Assembly (NCBI RefSeq): GCF_030463535.1
Contig: NC_132900.1
Coordinates: 28,531,956-28,595,955 of the forward strand
Source: Salminus brasiliensis
Taxonomy: Eukaryota; Chordata; Actinopteri; Characiformes; Bryconidae
DNA: 64,000 nt
Reading direction: 5' to 3'
Shown: piece by piece, positions 35,805 to 50,100 of the stretch
Layout of the letters: each line of letters begins with the position of its first letter
Position numbering within the stretch: the stretch's first letter is position 1
Position numbers and translations under genes: made by a program
Notes under the pieces: model-generated
Told to the model about the DNA's origin: nothing
Seen by the model: only the letters and a program-made list of their open reading frames with translations
Database searches by the model: none

Positions 35805-38177
35805 GGGTGAGCAAAGCATCATTTTATTCAGCGATGCTGATGAAGGAATAGTGCCTCAAAAAAAGAAATACCGCACATACACATGAGAAAACCGTACGCA
35901 TTCATGACGTGACCAACAACAACAATGACGAGAAGACCAACAGCTGTTCAGATCTTATTATGCGTCTTTGACAGGATTCTCTGGTAGGGTTTCCGCCTTT
36001 TCCCTCTCTATAAAACGTTTCCCAGTAGCAGATTCAAGCAACACACAACCTGGACGTCTTCCCTTGTTATGTGGAATCAAACAGGTTGAGACAAAGTAGA
36101 ACCGACTGAGAAGGTTTTGTTGTTTTACTATCGGAAAACTCGTGGAAGAAAATGTCTTTGCCTCAAACGTAATGGACAAATATCAAATTCTTCACAAACC
36201 ATGAGGCGATGGTACAGGAGGAAAAGTCCACAAGGTCTTCTGTAACTTTCAGGCTTAAAAAGAGGCGCCTTTAAAGTTTCCCTTTTCAAAAAGCGGTTAA
36301 GCATGGCTTGTAGTTGGAGTTGATAAAGCAGACTCTGAGACCGTAATACAGAATAAACATCTCGGTCGTTTTCAAAAGAGGGTCTGACGCAGCAGCACTG
36401 CACGGTGACACACCTGTGGTGCATCTGGAGTTCTGGTTTCGAAAGCAGAGAAAAGGAACGGTGCACTTCAACGCCACTCAAACATTGGGACAGATCTGCC
36501 GGATTAGCTCTGAAGTTGGCAAAACGCTTGGTACCTTTAGGAATGCAACATTCAGTCATAAGATCACAGATTATACAGGTTATACATGAAGATATTTACA
36601 CATCACAGGAACAGCAAAAACCACCGCAGGGTTCGTCCCAGTCACCTCTCCCTTTTAGAAAATAACATTTGCAAACTTTTATTTAAAAAAAAAATTCAAA
36701 TACAAAATTAAATAGTTCCGAGTAAAAAAGGCACACCCTCGCACAGTGTAGATATTAATGATGATGTCAAAACACGTAAAGTTCAACGGTTCAGGTTACT
36801 GTCCCAACAATTTTCTTCAAGAAACGATAAAAAAAAAAAACAGTGTAAATATTTCTGATTATTATATAATACTGGAGGTCACGGAGACCACACACCAAGT
36901 TTGAGAAACATTGAGTGAGCAAGACCAAGATAAAGGCTTCGTTCTCAGTTCTTCTAGCGCTGTTTTAAACGCTCTGCACAAAAAAAAGCCCAACCGCAAA
37001 AAAGCAGAAAATTCCAAAACACCATTCCAACTGGAAGCACTGTCCCGTTTAAACTTGCCAATGCACTGTTTCAAAGAAAGGGATGTAAAAATATATGCAT
37101 ACACTTTCCGTAGATCGCTCTCTAATCATTAAACCTAAATCTGAACGCTCTACTCGCTCTCCGAGAATAAAACAAAGTGACGATGCTTGTAATATCTCCG
37201 ATCCTCCCGTTGTCTAATACACTCTACGCGTGTCGCTTCACTCGTAACACGCTTTAACACACAAGCTCACTACTATTGCATGACTCCCCGCGAGTCAGTG
37301 GTAAAATTGGTAGAATTTGCATAAATATTTTGGTGCATTAGATCATGTGCAAACAACTTTCGTAGATTTTCTACTTCGTCGGAGTTAGTGGGACGCACTC
37401 GACTCCTCTATGAACTGTGCACTTGGCACTAAATCTAAATTCAAATAGGAAATTGAAATCACTACGTGGAGCACAACCGTCCAGTCGATCCGCAGTCCAG
37501 ACAGACTGGAAAACTATCAGCTCTCTAGTTCCGGCTCTGTTCAGAAAGGTACAAGTGCTTAGTAAAACATTTAAACCTGATATGTGGTCTTAAAGTTATC
37601 GTTTGAAATGTATATACTATATATTTAAATATAGACAGACTAGATTTCAAGACAGATTACGTCTAGCCTTGGGTTTAGTTTATACTGTTAGTGGAAATTC
37701 CACGATAAAAATAAATAAATAATAATAACAATAAAAAAAAGCCAAGGTTAACTAAGGTTAACCCGAGCCCCGAAATTCGGCCACTTAGGATGACGTTTCT
37801 TGCAGTAAACAAATATAGAGTAAGAGTAAAAAGCAGCTCTGAGGATTCCAGATAATAATGCACGATAACGTCACTCAACATCCCACTCAACAATATCGAA
37901 CACAGAGGTACAGCACAGAATAACGCACGAGTACATGATAATTTGTCCATCCACCGCTTGGTACCATAAACTTATTTGCTTATTTAATATTTTTGGAAAA
38001 ACCCAAACAAACACATGGGGACAAAATAAGGAGTAAATAAATGTAAACAAACAGATCCCAGTAAATATCCCAGGATCTCAGCTTAGAAGCCTCTCTGTAG
38101 GTGTGGAGGCTTCCGTGTTTTGCCTTCACCTCAAAATCCCTCCTATACCTGATCCTGAGACAGACGTCAGGCAGCAG
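35805..38177 (-). other. pip4k2a: pip4k2a 3' UTR
   Basis: Extends about 2.35 kb beyond the stop codon to a minus-strand AATAAA (plus-strand TTTATT at 35823-35828). No repeats interrupt it, unlike the surrounding DNA, which supports it being a constrained transcribed region. The end is inferred from that signal. Confidence 0.55.
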
Positions 38178-41100
38178 TTAGGACAGAATGGTGGTGATGA
38201 AGTCGTAAAATCTCTTGGAATATTGCTCTGGGTTAACAGTTGAAATCTCCGCTCCGGCCTAAGACGCACAGAAAGACAGGGAAAACATGAGGGATAGAAA
38301 TGTTTTGTGTCAGTTTCACATTCCAGTTAACATAAATTCAGTTTACAGGTTCAAAGTGTTTCCAGTAGATGGCACTGTGGCTCTGAGCTGAATGCATGCA
38401 GTACAGCGTCAGAGCAGGGATTTGATCAGATGTCATTTCTTACCCCATGCTTTACTGTCTTAGCTGCATGAGCTGCTTTCTTCTTAGCATCATAAGGGGT
38501 GAGGATGTCGATGATTGCCATGAAGTAGACCTCCTTTTTGGGCGCATCTGGAAAAAAGAGTATGTTTATTTATCTCGCTGTGGACTGAAGCATGCTGCCC
38601 ATGTGCTGGTCCTGGGCAGAGTCCAAAACGGCACATTACCATATTAACGTTCTGGAGTCTATGTGATAGTCTATTAATGTCTATGATTTGATGTGTTTAT
38701 GCAGTGCAGGAATACGGTTCAAACGCTTCCTGAATCTGTAGAGTCTGCCCTTTCCATTGCATCTCATTGCCAGATCATACATAATAATTCACATCCCGAG
38801 TTACGAGGCTGTGAAGACGGGTCCTGATACTCATCTCTGTCTCTAGCCTGTTCTAACTTGTATAGTTGTGTGTTCATCATCTGCCTCTCCCACTACTTAA
38901 CCCAAATCTCAAGCACCAAAACAATTCATCCACATGAGAGGTATGAGCTACATAGAATTTCTAATATCTGACAGATTATTCTGAACATTTTGCTATAAAA
39001 CATGAGTATTATCTTATATTCAAGTGCCTTTTAAAGGAAAATCGAGACTCCAGAGGGTTGCACAGCACATCAAAATAGTACACCACCACTGGTGATATAC
39101 TGGAGAATTTAGTTGCTACATTTAATATTCAGATTCAGATCCTGAAGGCCTTTAGTAGCTGGATCAGGTGCGTTAGACTAGGGCTGGATCAAAACAGAAG
39201 ATTGGCAAGATCATTTTTGGTTTGATTTTTGCAACGTCACTCACTGTCGTGGCTCCGGGTGGCGTAGACGTCAATGTTCGGGTCGAACTCTCCAGGGCCC
39301 AGCGGCTTGTTGCTGTCAAGTGTGTTGCTGGGACTATCAGGTGGGGTTCCTGTCACCCCTCCGTCACTCTCCGTCCCCTCCTCCTCTCCCGCATCATTAT
39401 CCTCGCTCTCCTCCTCCGGCTGCTCTTGCTCGCCCCGCTCCACGTCATGGAGCCCCACCAGAAGGCTGTAGTCCATCAGCTTCAGCTGAGCCAGGAACTG
39501 CCCAAAGAGTCCACATGTCAGGCATGATTTCAGATTATTTTTAATGAAATAAACAACAACAAAAAAAAGAACGGGAGGAGATGGTGAGATGATTTGTGAC
39601 AAGAAGTATTGTATAGAGCACAGTCCATCAATCCAGGGAACACAGTTCTTTCACTGCTCCACAGCTCAATGCTGCTGGGGGGCTTTATACTCCTCTAGCC
39701 TATGCCTGGCATTAGAGGCCAATGCCAATAGGTTCATGTTAATCTGCTCCAGAGTCCTTATCTACTAGCAGTACTTTTCTTCAGAGACTAGACTAGCTGT
39801 GTGTGTGTATGTGTGTCAGCAATGGGTGCAACTTAAAGTAGCTGAATGCATTCACTAGAAGGGGTGTCCACAAACATTTGGACATAGTGTATGTGTGAAA
39901 AAATGGAAAATGTGTGATAAGAGATGATGAAGCCTGTTAGTGTCAGTCATAAAGGGTTCAATATGCTGACGGCTAGTTTCAGTTAATCTGTGCTATCAGT
40001 CATTGGTTTCCATTGTTAATACACTGTTGCCTCCTACTGGACATGTTTTGAATTGCAGTAATGAACAAAAGTATTGACAAACTACAAAGTCTGGTCAATT
40101 ATTGTACACACTGTTGTTTTTAGGTTTGGTTTTAAACACTAGATCATAGTGTTAAGACTGAACATTGATTAAAAACACCAAGGAACATATGAAATGTGAA
40201 ATGCTGCTTGGGCCAGCTCCTATAAAATAGACTATTACAGTAGTAATTTAAAATTCAATAACTTTTTGCTACCCCTTTAATTTTAAAACTACCGGCGTTG
40301 CCTAGTTTGTCATATTTCATATTTTTTATCTACAAGTGATTCTGAACCAGTATTTCACGAGTATTGTCCAGAAAATTATACTGTTGACCTGGATCATGAT
40401 GCACCAAATATAGACATTTCTTGTAGGAAAGCGTATTATTACCTACACTAATAAGCTTCGAGACCACAGGAAATTGTCAGACACTCATGTTCTAATGTTT
40501 TTGACAAACTGAGCACAAACCTCCACATCATTCTTCAGCTTCTCCAGGAACATCTTCTTGTTCTCCTCGTCTATGTAGATCTTCTGGCCGTCGTTGATGA
40601 AGTCATTATCTTTGTAAGTTGGGAGCTCCTTGGTCTGATGTTCAGATTGTGTAGAAAGACAGAGAGATAACATGTTACAACCTCTGTGAACACCTGTAAA
40701 GAATTTTACTGCTGTTAGGGGTAAGCGATAAGCAAGGTAACTGATTGACTGATCTTTGAGATTAGGGCTGCACTATATGGACACTAGCTGAAACACCCCT
40801 GAGAACTGCTGCATGAATGGGCGGAGCTAAACTGTGGTAAGCAGAATAGGCAGAGACCAGTGTAAATGAGTAAAATCTTGTCACATCAGAGTGAATCCAA
40901 ATGTGCTGTTTTATAAAAGGGGTCTTTAATGCACATTAAATGAGCAAAAGTATTGGGACACCTGGTCACTCATTGTTTCTTCCGAAATCAAGGGTATTAA
41001 TAAAGAGTTGCTGCTGGAGCTGAAGTAACTCCTTCTACTGTTTAGAGAAGAAGGCTTTCTACTAGATTTGGAAGGAGCACTGCTGTGAGGATTTGATTGT

Positions 41101-44100
41101 ATTCAGCGACAAGAGCATTACTGAGGTCAGGACGTCCCAAAACTACTGGATGGAGCACCACCATCATTCCAGAGGACACAGTTACACTGCTCTACAGCTC
41201 AATGCTGAGGGCTTTATACCCCTCTAACTCATGCCTGGTAAATAGGTTCATGTTTGTCTGCTCCAGAGAGTCTCATTCTAATGGCGGTAGTTCTCTACAG
41301 GGACTGTGTCAGCAATAGGTGCAACTTAAAGTAGCTGAATGCATTCATTAGAAGGGATGTCCACAAACATTTGGACATATAGTGTAAGTGTAATCTTAGC
41401 CTCTTGAACTCAACACAAACGCCAGCAGTTGCAGACTTTCTGGCTTCTTGCTTCTACAACTCAAGGATAACTCAGTCAGTCTGCATCGTTTTCCATGTTT
41501 TGGGAATTTGATATGACTTAATAATAATCCATAAACTTTAATAAAGGTCACAAGGTTAACTAATTGTATATTGTGCAGCCCTAATGCAGTCAGTACACAT
41601 CTGCATTGCCAATTAACACCAATAAAAAAGCTTCAGCTTTGAAAGCCAAAGCTTAAACAGAGCAGAAGCAGCAGGCACGCTCCGAGTTCAGCCAGGGCAG
41701 GGTGTGAGTCAAGGGCTGAAGCAGTGTCACTGCCTATTTGCTCTGGGTGCTTCTTCTGCTCTGCCTTTTCTTGGGGTGTGTTTTTAGAGATTGCCCTGAC
41801 ACTGTCCGAGACTGTCTACTACGTACTGACGGAATCAATTATTCCATGACATGCCGAGGACAGCGTCATTTGGGCTATCTCTTTTGTTTTATCCCAGCTC
41901 TCAGCATTAGGACTCTCACTGTAATACTGTATTATGCTATACATCACACATACGGAGTTTGAGCTACTGTAAAACAGACATTAACCATAAATCTTAATAA
42001 AATAATACTTATCTGTAATGTGAACTGTTTAAAATATATGTTATTACACCCCAATTCATTTTCATTAGGCAAGCCTGCTAATAATTCAGCCTACTATAAG
42101 CCATAAATAGGATTATGGACGCAGGATCTTTCAATTAGGTCAAACATTGTTCTCAGATCAAACAACATCCAGCTTTCCTGTTCTCACAATCCACACATCC
42201 CCACCTCTTCCTAGCCAAACTGAAAAGATATGGCCTTTTCACGGGAGTAGGGAAGGTTTCTAAAGGTGGCATACAAGTCCTTTCCTGGGTGCATATCCCA
42301 GGAGCTGTACAATAGCTGATCCCAGAGCATACACATGAATGTTTATGTCCTGACACACCAATCACTCCACAAAATCACCATCTAGCGAACATCCTCAGCT
42401 CTAGGGCTCAACAACAGAACCCCACAGATTGATTTCCGTTTGTGTACGTGATTGAATTTGGTAACTGTTTAAACAGATTGCACACTAAAGGGATTACGGG
42501 GTCATTTGTTAGCATTCTGGATTCTGATCAGTCATGGACTCTACCCGTTTGTGGAATCCCTGCGGATACAGTCGCTATGGAAGAACACATCGCATTATTT
42601 CTGGACGAGGGCAGCTCAAAGCAGACACGCTTTTGAGTGTGCTCCTTCGTGGGATCCAGAGAGAACGGTGCTTTTTCCTGAGGCCGGACGCAGGGGGTCG
42701 GCACATGCTGAGGGAGGAGCAAGTGTGTGACAGCTCTTTGCTGGTGTGTCCTTACGTGTCTGATGGCGCAGTAAAAACGCGTGGCGATCCGGATGGTTTG
42801 TAGCTTTTGGCTCATGCGAGATTTGGGTGGAGCCCCATCGTCAGGTGGGCGTGGCTGCTAGAAAGAGGGTGAGAGGCTTGCTGAAAGATCTCACTGTAGA
42901 AACCCTATCAGCTGCCTTAGTATTAAGGGTGTACCTTTTCAACACTGGACTGAAAAAAAAAACATCAACAAAAAACAAACATGCATCGAAATGTGATGAT
43001 ACTGCCTCATCCAGACGGCCAAGACTGAAGAATCTATAGTCAAAGTTAACCATCTGACTGCATCTTATACACCGATCAGCCGCAACATTAGCACCACTGA
43101 CTGTCTTAACACACTGATTATCTTCATCTGTCAAGGGGTGGGATCTACATTTTAGGCAGGAGATTTTTTAGCTTAAGAATCTGAGGCACTTTGAAAAGAG
43201 GCACACTGTGATGGCTAGTTGACTGACTGTGTCAGAAAATCTCCACAACATCAGGCAGGTCTTGTGTTTTTTTTCTGGTATGCAAGTGGTTGACCTACCA
43301 AAAGTGCTCCAATAAAGGATAGCTGGTGAACCGGCAACATGGTCATGGGCAGCTAATGTTCACTGATGCAATCCTTGGAGGCCCCACCTCACAACTGACA
43401 GGACTGGAACTGAATCTGCTGCTGACAATAGTCTTGGTGCCAGATATCACAGGACACCATCAGATGTCTGGTGGAGTCCATGGCTTGAATGGTCAGATCT
43501 GCTTTGGCAGCACAAGTGGGACCCACTCAATATTAGTAATATAAGTACTAATGTTAAGGCTGATCGGTGTGTACTTCTGTATTCTGTATTTCATAAGTTG
43601 CTATATCTCTATTGTAGACAAGCTACTTAGACATCTTTGGACTTCAGATAAAATGCATTTTTTGAGCCAGGTAAATTTGTTTTGCTATTTTTAAAAGCTC
43701 TGTGGGAATATTATCATAAACAATATTTAAAAATGTTCACCTTAGAAAATATGCATATCATTACACCTCCCGTGCTTCTTCAGAATCAGAAATACTGACA
43801 GTACATAGTTGTCTTGGTTGACCGTTAACCATGTTATTTAAAAAAAAAAACAACAGAAAACTATGTGACCCATATTTAGAAAAATATATGATCTCCATTA
43901 TTTTGCATATGGGCATCATAGATAGCCAGAAGAAAAAGTTGAAACTAAATCTGCATAACGAGGGCGCTTCACCATGCCAACAGGGTGTACATGCACACTG
44001 AGAACAGAGACCAGAGAAACGCATGCACATTATTCACATGCCCCCATGTATGCATTATGCATGAGACATCATGAAGCAGACGGATTCCGATGCACTAAAA

Positions 44101-47100
44101 ATAACCTGTTCACTGTTTTTGCAAAAGAATAAACGGTTATCAAAGTCAGTGAATTTGTTCTGAAGCAAAAGTGCTATGGAAACCCAGGCCTGTCCAAACA
44201 GCAGTATTCACTGTATTATTTTATTAATACCTATCATTTTAAAATACTAGGGACAACAAGATGAGTGGTAGGAACATAACACAAACAGCCTCAAGAAGTA
44301 TGTGTGGAGCTGGCTTTAACTATAGTCCTTCCTATTGTTTATGATGCTACCCCGTGATCAAGTATTTTTTAGTACTTTGTGGTGTAATTATTGTTTTCAA
44401 TGATTGTAATTAGAAAAAAAATTATTGTAATTAAGTAATCATGACTAATTTTTGGCAAAACAGGTCAGTTATACTATAATTATTGATCATAATAATAGTG
44501 TCAATATTTTTATACTTTGTGTAAGTGATTGATTCCTTAGTTAGTCCCATTCAGTACTATCTTCAGTCATAAAATACCACTGCACTACAACATACAATTT
44601 ATCGGTCATGCAAGAGGAGGGATAAAACAAAGGAAATCATTAAGACATTCAACTAAAAAGGAGCTCAAATGGAGTGATTTGGAAAACAAATGGAGAGAGA
44701 GAATCAAATAAGGTCTTTCCTTCAAGCATTTATTTATTTGGGGAGTTTATTTATAGAGGATCAACACATAAATGGGAAGCCAATCTAACACGCTCTGAAA
44801 CCAAACGTTCCAGGATTTTTGACAGCAGCATCCAACTCACACATGCAATGTACTGAACGTGCAAGTGCATGCTTGTCTGCAACATAAACTCACAAATCAC
44901 ACAGGCAACTGGCCCTATAAATTATCTCACGTTTGATACCTAATGTATCACATTTATCTCACCATGTAAGACTTTATATGAAGTGTATGCACAAAAACAA
45001 TGACTTTACCTTTTCTTTGTCACTCGCCTCTCTGGCCACTGTGGATCCCTGAAAGAGTAAAAAAAACAAACAAATACCCTTTCAATTATTAAATGATAAA
45101 TATCCTTTCTGATTATCATTGAAACTTGTATTGGTATATACTATTCTGCATATACACTATATGCCCAAATGTTTGTGGACACCTCGTCTAATGAATGTTA
45201 GAGGCACCCATTGCTCGTACGGATGTGCAAATGAAACATACGTGTAGTCCCTGTAGAGAAGTACTGTCAACAGAATAAGACTCTCTAAAGCAGATAAAGA
45301 TGAACCTATTGGCACCATGTTGCCTAATGCCAGGCGTGGGTTAGAGGGGAATAAAGCTCCCCAGCATTCAGCTAAGCAGCAGAGGAACTGTGTTCTCTGG
45401 AATGATGATGGTGCTCCAGTCAATACTTTTGGGAGTTGTGGTGGTGATCATCCAGCATGACCTCACTAACGCTCTTGAATCTCTCTGAATTTTGGAGGCA
45501 CCTCCTACATCTAGTAGGAAGCCCACCCTTGACAGTAGAGAGATACTCCAACAAAAGCCTGCTTTTAATAAATCCATTTTTAATAGCTTTGATTTCGGAA
45601 GAAACAATTCATGGGCAGATGTACCAAAACTTTTGTCCATACAGTGCACGTAACAGACAGTAAGTTAAAACAGTCTTTTGTCACTCACCTTCAGATCATA
45701 TTTCTTGTGGACAGGCAGGCGGTGGCTGAAGACGTTGCGCGTGACGATCATGTAAGTCTCGTCTCCGTCCACGGTGAGGCGGTACATGCCCAGGAACTGA
45801 GGAAGCAGCGTGTTGCCATGGCACTCCACTATATACTGGAAATAGAAGACGCACAGACAAATGAGACTCCACTTCACCAGGGTTCATCATAAGGGTGACT
45901 CAGCTACTTCACAGGGACAGCCATCTTCCACCGCCTACACACTTCTCCTAGTCACTTCCACTTGGGAAAGTCCGTGTTTCAGGGCTGACCAGATGTCTAC
46001 ATGACTATATGTCATTTTTGCTAAACTAAAGGTCCTCAAACTGTCTTTAATAAGGTGTCACTGCTTGCCAAGATCAACACACGTGCATTACAGTGTGGTT
46101 AACAGCTCTGTAAAGGCTGGACCTGACTTTACCTGGTGATACTTCTTCAGGATGTTGTGCATCTCAGCCACATCTTCGCTGGTGATGATCTTGATGACGT
46201 ATTTTTTGTTGTAGGAGGTGTGAAAGCGAGCTCCGCTGCGTCCTTGGGCGTCGCTGGGAATCGGCGCACTCCGCGTCAGGGAGTTCTGCCAGAAGACAAG
46301 CAGTTTCACATAAACAGCCTCACATTGTAGAAGATATGACACAAAATCCATCAAACATATATGTCCAAATGTTTGTGGACAGCCTTTTTAATGAATGCAT
46401 TCAGCTATCCATTGCTGACACAGATGTGCAAATGCACATACACACCCACACACAGCTTGTCTAGTCTCTATAGAGGAGTATTTCAAATAGAATAGGACTC
46501 TCTGGAGCAGATCAACATGAACGTTTTGGCATCATTGTAATAATGGTGGTGCTCCTTTCAATATTTTGGGGATGAGTTAGGTAATTGGGGATAAGTTGGG
46601 GTAATGATCATCCAACATCCTGACCTCACTAACATGTCTGTTGCTGAATGCAATCAAATCCTCAAAGCAATGCTCCAGAATCTAGTAGAAAGCCTTCCTA
46701 CCCTGGACTGTTACTGTTACTCCAGCAAAAGCGGGATAAACACTTTTTTGTATTACCTTTGATTTCAGAAGAAACGAATGAATGAGCAGGTGTTCACATA
46801 CTTTTGTCAATTTGCAGACATTAGAACAAAATCTTCAACATCCAGTCTACTGTGAAGCGTGTTTTGTAAAAGTGTTTACCTTGACTTGTGAGCTGCATCT
46901 GGGGCCAGTGGCCTTTACTGAACAGCCTGTATTAACAAGCCTAGTTTAATTCCTATTAATCCCTTACAGTAAACATAACTACAGCTCAGTGTTGAATATG
47001 ATTTTGTTCATATTCACAGAGGAACAGAAAAGGCTGATTTCCACAACGACAGCAGCTTGGTCCGGTCATCAGTGGTGGAGAAGTGTGCTGGAGCATTCTG

Positions 47101-50100
47101 GGAAACAGGCCAAACCTAACCGCATTTGTTCCTCTCTCTGGCATTCACTCAAACACTGAGTACCACCTGCACAGTCTTAAAGATCATACTGCAATCGCAT
47201 CTGACAGTTCTGAGCTTACCGTATGCTGCAAACCAGCTTAATGCCCTTTAGTTCACGATCTACTTTCAGCACAACTTCACTTCATTGTTTCTTCTGAAAT
47301 CAAGGGTATTTGAAAAAAAGAGTTTGTTGAAGTAACTGTTTCTACTGTCCAGGAAAGAAGGCTTCCTAATAGATTTTGGAGGAGCATTGCTGTGAGGATT
47401 TAATTGCATTCAGCAACAAGCGTGTTAGTGTGGTCGCGATGCTGGATGATTACCACCACACCTCAACATTTTTAACTTTTTTAATTCTTCCCAAACGTTC
47501 CGGATGGAGCACCATTCATCATTTCACAGCTCAATGCTCAAGCTTATTTACCTCTCTAGCCCACACCCATTGCATACAGGTTCATGTTTATCTGCTCCAG
47601 TGAGTCCTATTCTCTACAGGGACTAGAAAAGCTGTGTGCGTGTGTGTGTGTACATTTGCACATATGTGTCAGCGATGGGTGCAACTTCAAATGAACCAAT
47701 TACATGGGGGAGTTTTACAAATGTGCCATCTTTTCGGAGTTGGATTTTAAATCTTGGTACCTGATATTCCTGATCATCAATGGCAAACCTCTCCCTAAGA
47801 TTCCGGAAGACAAGAGGACAGTACTCCTTGAACTTGAAATGGCTTGGCATGTTCTCTCTTTAGGGGGTGGAAAAAGAGAGAGAGAGAGAGAGAGAGAGAC
47901 AGAAAGATCAGAACAGAACTGATCAGACCAGGGAAATAAACACCAGATTGTCACAAACTATGACGCGATATGCGACTCTGAGCTAGATTAAAATGACAGT
48001 CGTACTTGTTGAAGAGGTGATTGTCCACTTTGATCTTGGAGTTGGCTTTGAAGTCATCAGGCATCAGCATAACAGGGATCTGAATATGACTGAGTTCATT
48101 TATCTGCAAAAAAGCAAACGAACAAAGAGTCAGGCAGAGTGCTAAATACAGTTATTGAGCCTTTAAGTGTCAGAGTTGAGGAAAATACAGAAGTAGGATT
48201 GGGTACCGATCCCATTTGAACCGATATTGTTACCAGTACAGGTACTTGTTTTGTGGTACTTTACTCTTTATGTAAAAACAAAAATGAAAAAACAAATCAG
48301 ATGCAAATCACATTAGGAGGTGGTCTGAAATCAGATTTCTAAAGGCCAGGCAGTGCCTGGCTTCACAGGTGTTGGTCTTCATCCTCCTAGTGTTGGGGCA
48401 GTTCACATTAGCGGGTCATAGGCAATTGGTATATATTGTCAAATTAGGTCAAATTAGAAATTATTATTATTATTTAAAACAATTTTAAAGAGGTTCCAAG
48501 TTTCTCGACACAATTGCAAGAGGCGATTCTGGTGACATCACCATGCTGCCTTGTTAGACTGGCCAACAGGCTGTTAGGAAGGAGTCTTCATAGGTCAGTC
48601 CAGCCGAGGACCCGCCCTACCTCAGCTGCAGTCTAGGCTTTGGAAAGCAGCTACTGTGTGCCAAAAAAATTGGATTTGTGCCACCTAAGTCTGAACAGGC
48701 CAATTGTAATCGACTTCTGCGTCCGGCAGACTCAATCATCATAACTTTGTATGCGTGGGAACAGACCTCTAACGGCAACATCATCAAAATGCCCATCGCT
48801 ATGGTTACACTTTGCATCTTTCCTTTGGAAGGAAGAGCGAGAGAGCTTGGGCAATGTAAAAACAAGTAAGCACTGGACTCTCTAACAGGAAAAATGAGAG
48901 TTTGTGTGTGTCTTTGCAAGCATTCTTCTCCTCAGCAGGTGCACGGAGGAAATGATGGTTCTGTTCCCTGTCTGACAGTCCTCCACAGCCATGTTTATTC
49001 TCTTCTGTGCGCTGTACTGAGCGTGGTCCAGATTTTGCTGTCAAGAGTCTATTGATCGCAAGGACAGACAGAAGCCAGCTGTGTGTGTTTTGCACATGCA
49101 AGGCAGTTCAGCGGTGTGATCTGTTCAGACTGATGTCAGATAGAGGCCACATTAAGAAGACAATGTAAACGACCAGACAACGCAATTGGATCTGGGCAGT
49201 AAATCAGATCTGGGCCTCTTTTAGCTGCTGTGTGAACCTAGCCTAATAGAGCAAATTCTGTCAACAGTCAGCTTCACATCGGTTGTGAAGAGCTTCCTGG
49301 ATCCGCTCCAGCCGATCAGCTCTGACTGAACTGTCTAGCAGAGAGGAAAGTCACTCAAAATGTGGCGCACTGTTGGCTGCCAGCCAAGCAACACCTTCCA
49401 CCTCCACAGACGGCAGCAGCATACAGACAGCGCAGTCAGCAGCAATGGTTATGCATCCATCCCCATTTTCCCTACAGTGTCTCATAGGGCTGCATGATAT
49501 TGGAAAAAATGACATTACGATATGTTGTTTTGCTGCAATATTAAAAAACACAGGAATTTTCACCAGATTTCTCTAGACGTCACAGGATGTCAGGGATCCA
49601 ACATATAATGATGTAATAATTAAAGTTAATATCATGATTAATAATAAAGATTAGAGTAGAATTAGTGATATTGGGCAGCATTGGGATTTTTCCTTTTGTA
49701 TCAAATAGCCAAAACTGCAGATGTGTTTGATATAATTTGCCTTATGTGACATTGCACATCCTGCTAATGTTGACTATTGCGTATGTGCACATTTCGATGA
49801 CGATGCTAAAACGATATACTGTGCAGCCCTACTGTCTTATAAATGAGCGACCACTCTCTTTGACCACAGATATTAGACATTAGAGGTATAGATTTAGGGA
49901 AGCACTAAATGCATCCAGCATCAAATTTAATTTGTCACCACAACTGTTATTTTTTTTACTTGATTATTTTTAGTAGGATTGTTGTGAATTTTGGTTAATT
50001 TCAGGGCTGCACAATATTGGAAACAAATGACAACAGTTTCATTATATTACAAAATACTTGACTTGTCAGCAGAAGTGAATGATCCAACATAACATGACTT

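Noticed and set aside
36128-36559. 143-codon minus-strand frame downstream of pip4k2a
   Set aside because: It lies inside the inferred pip4k2a 3' UTR, has no recognised domain and no upstream promoter.
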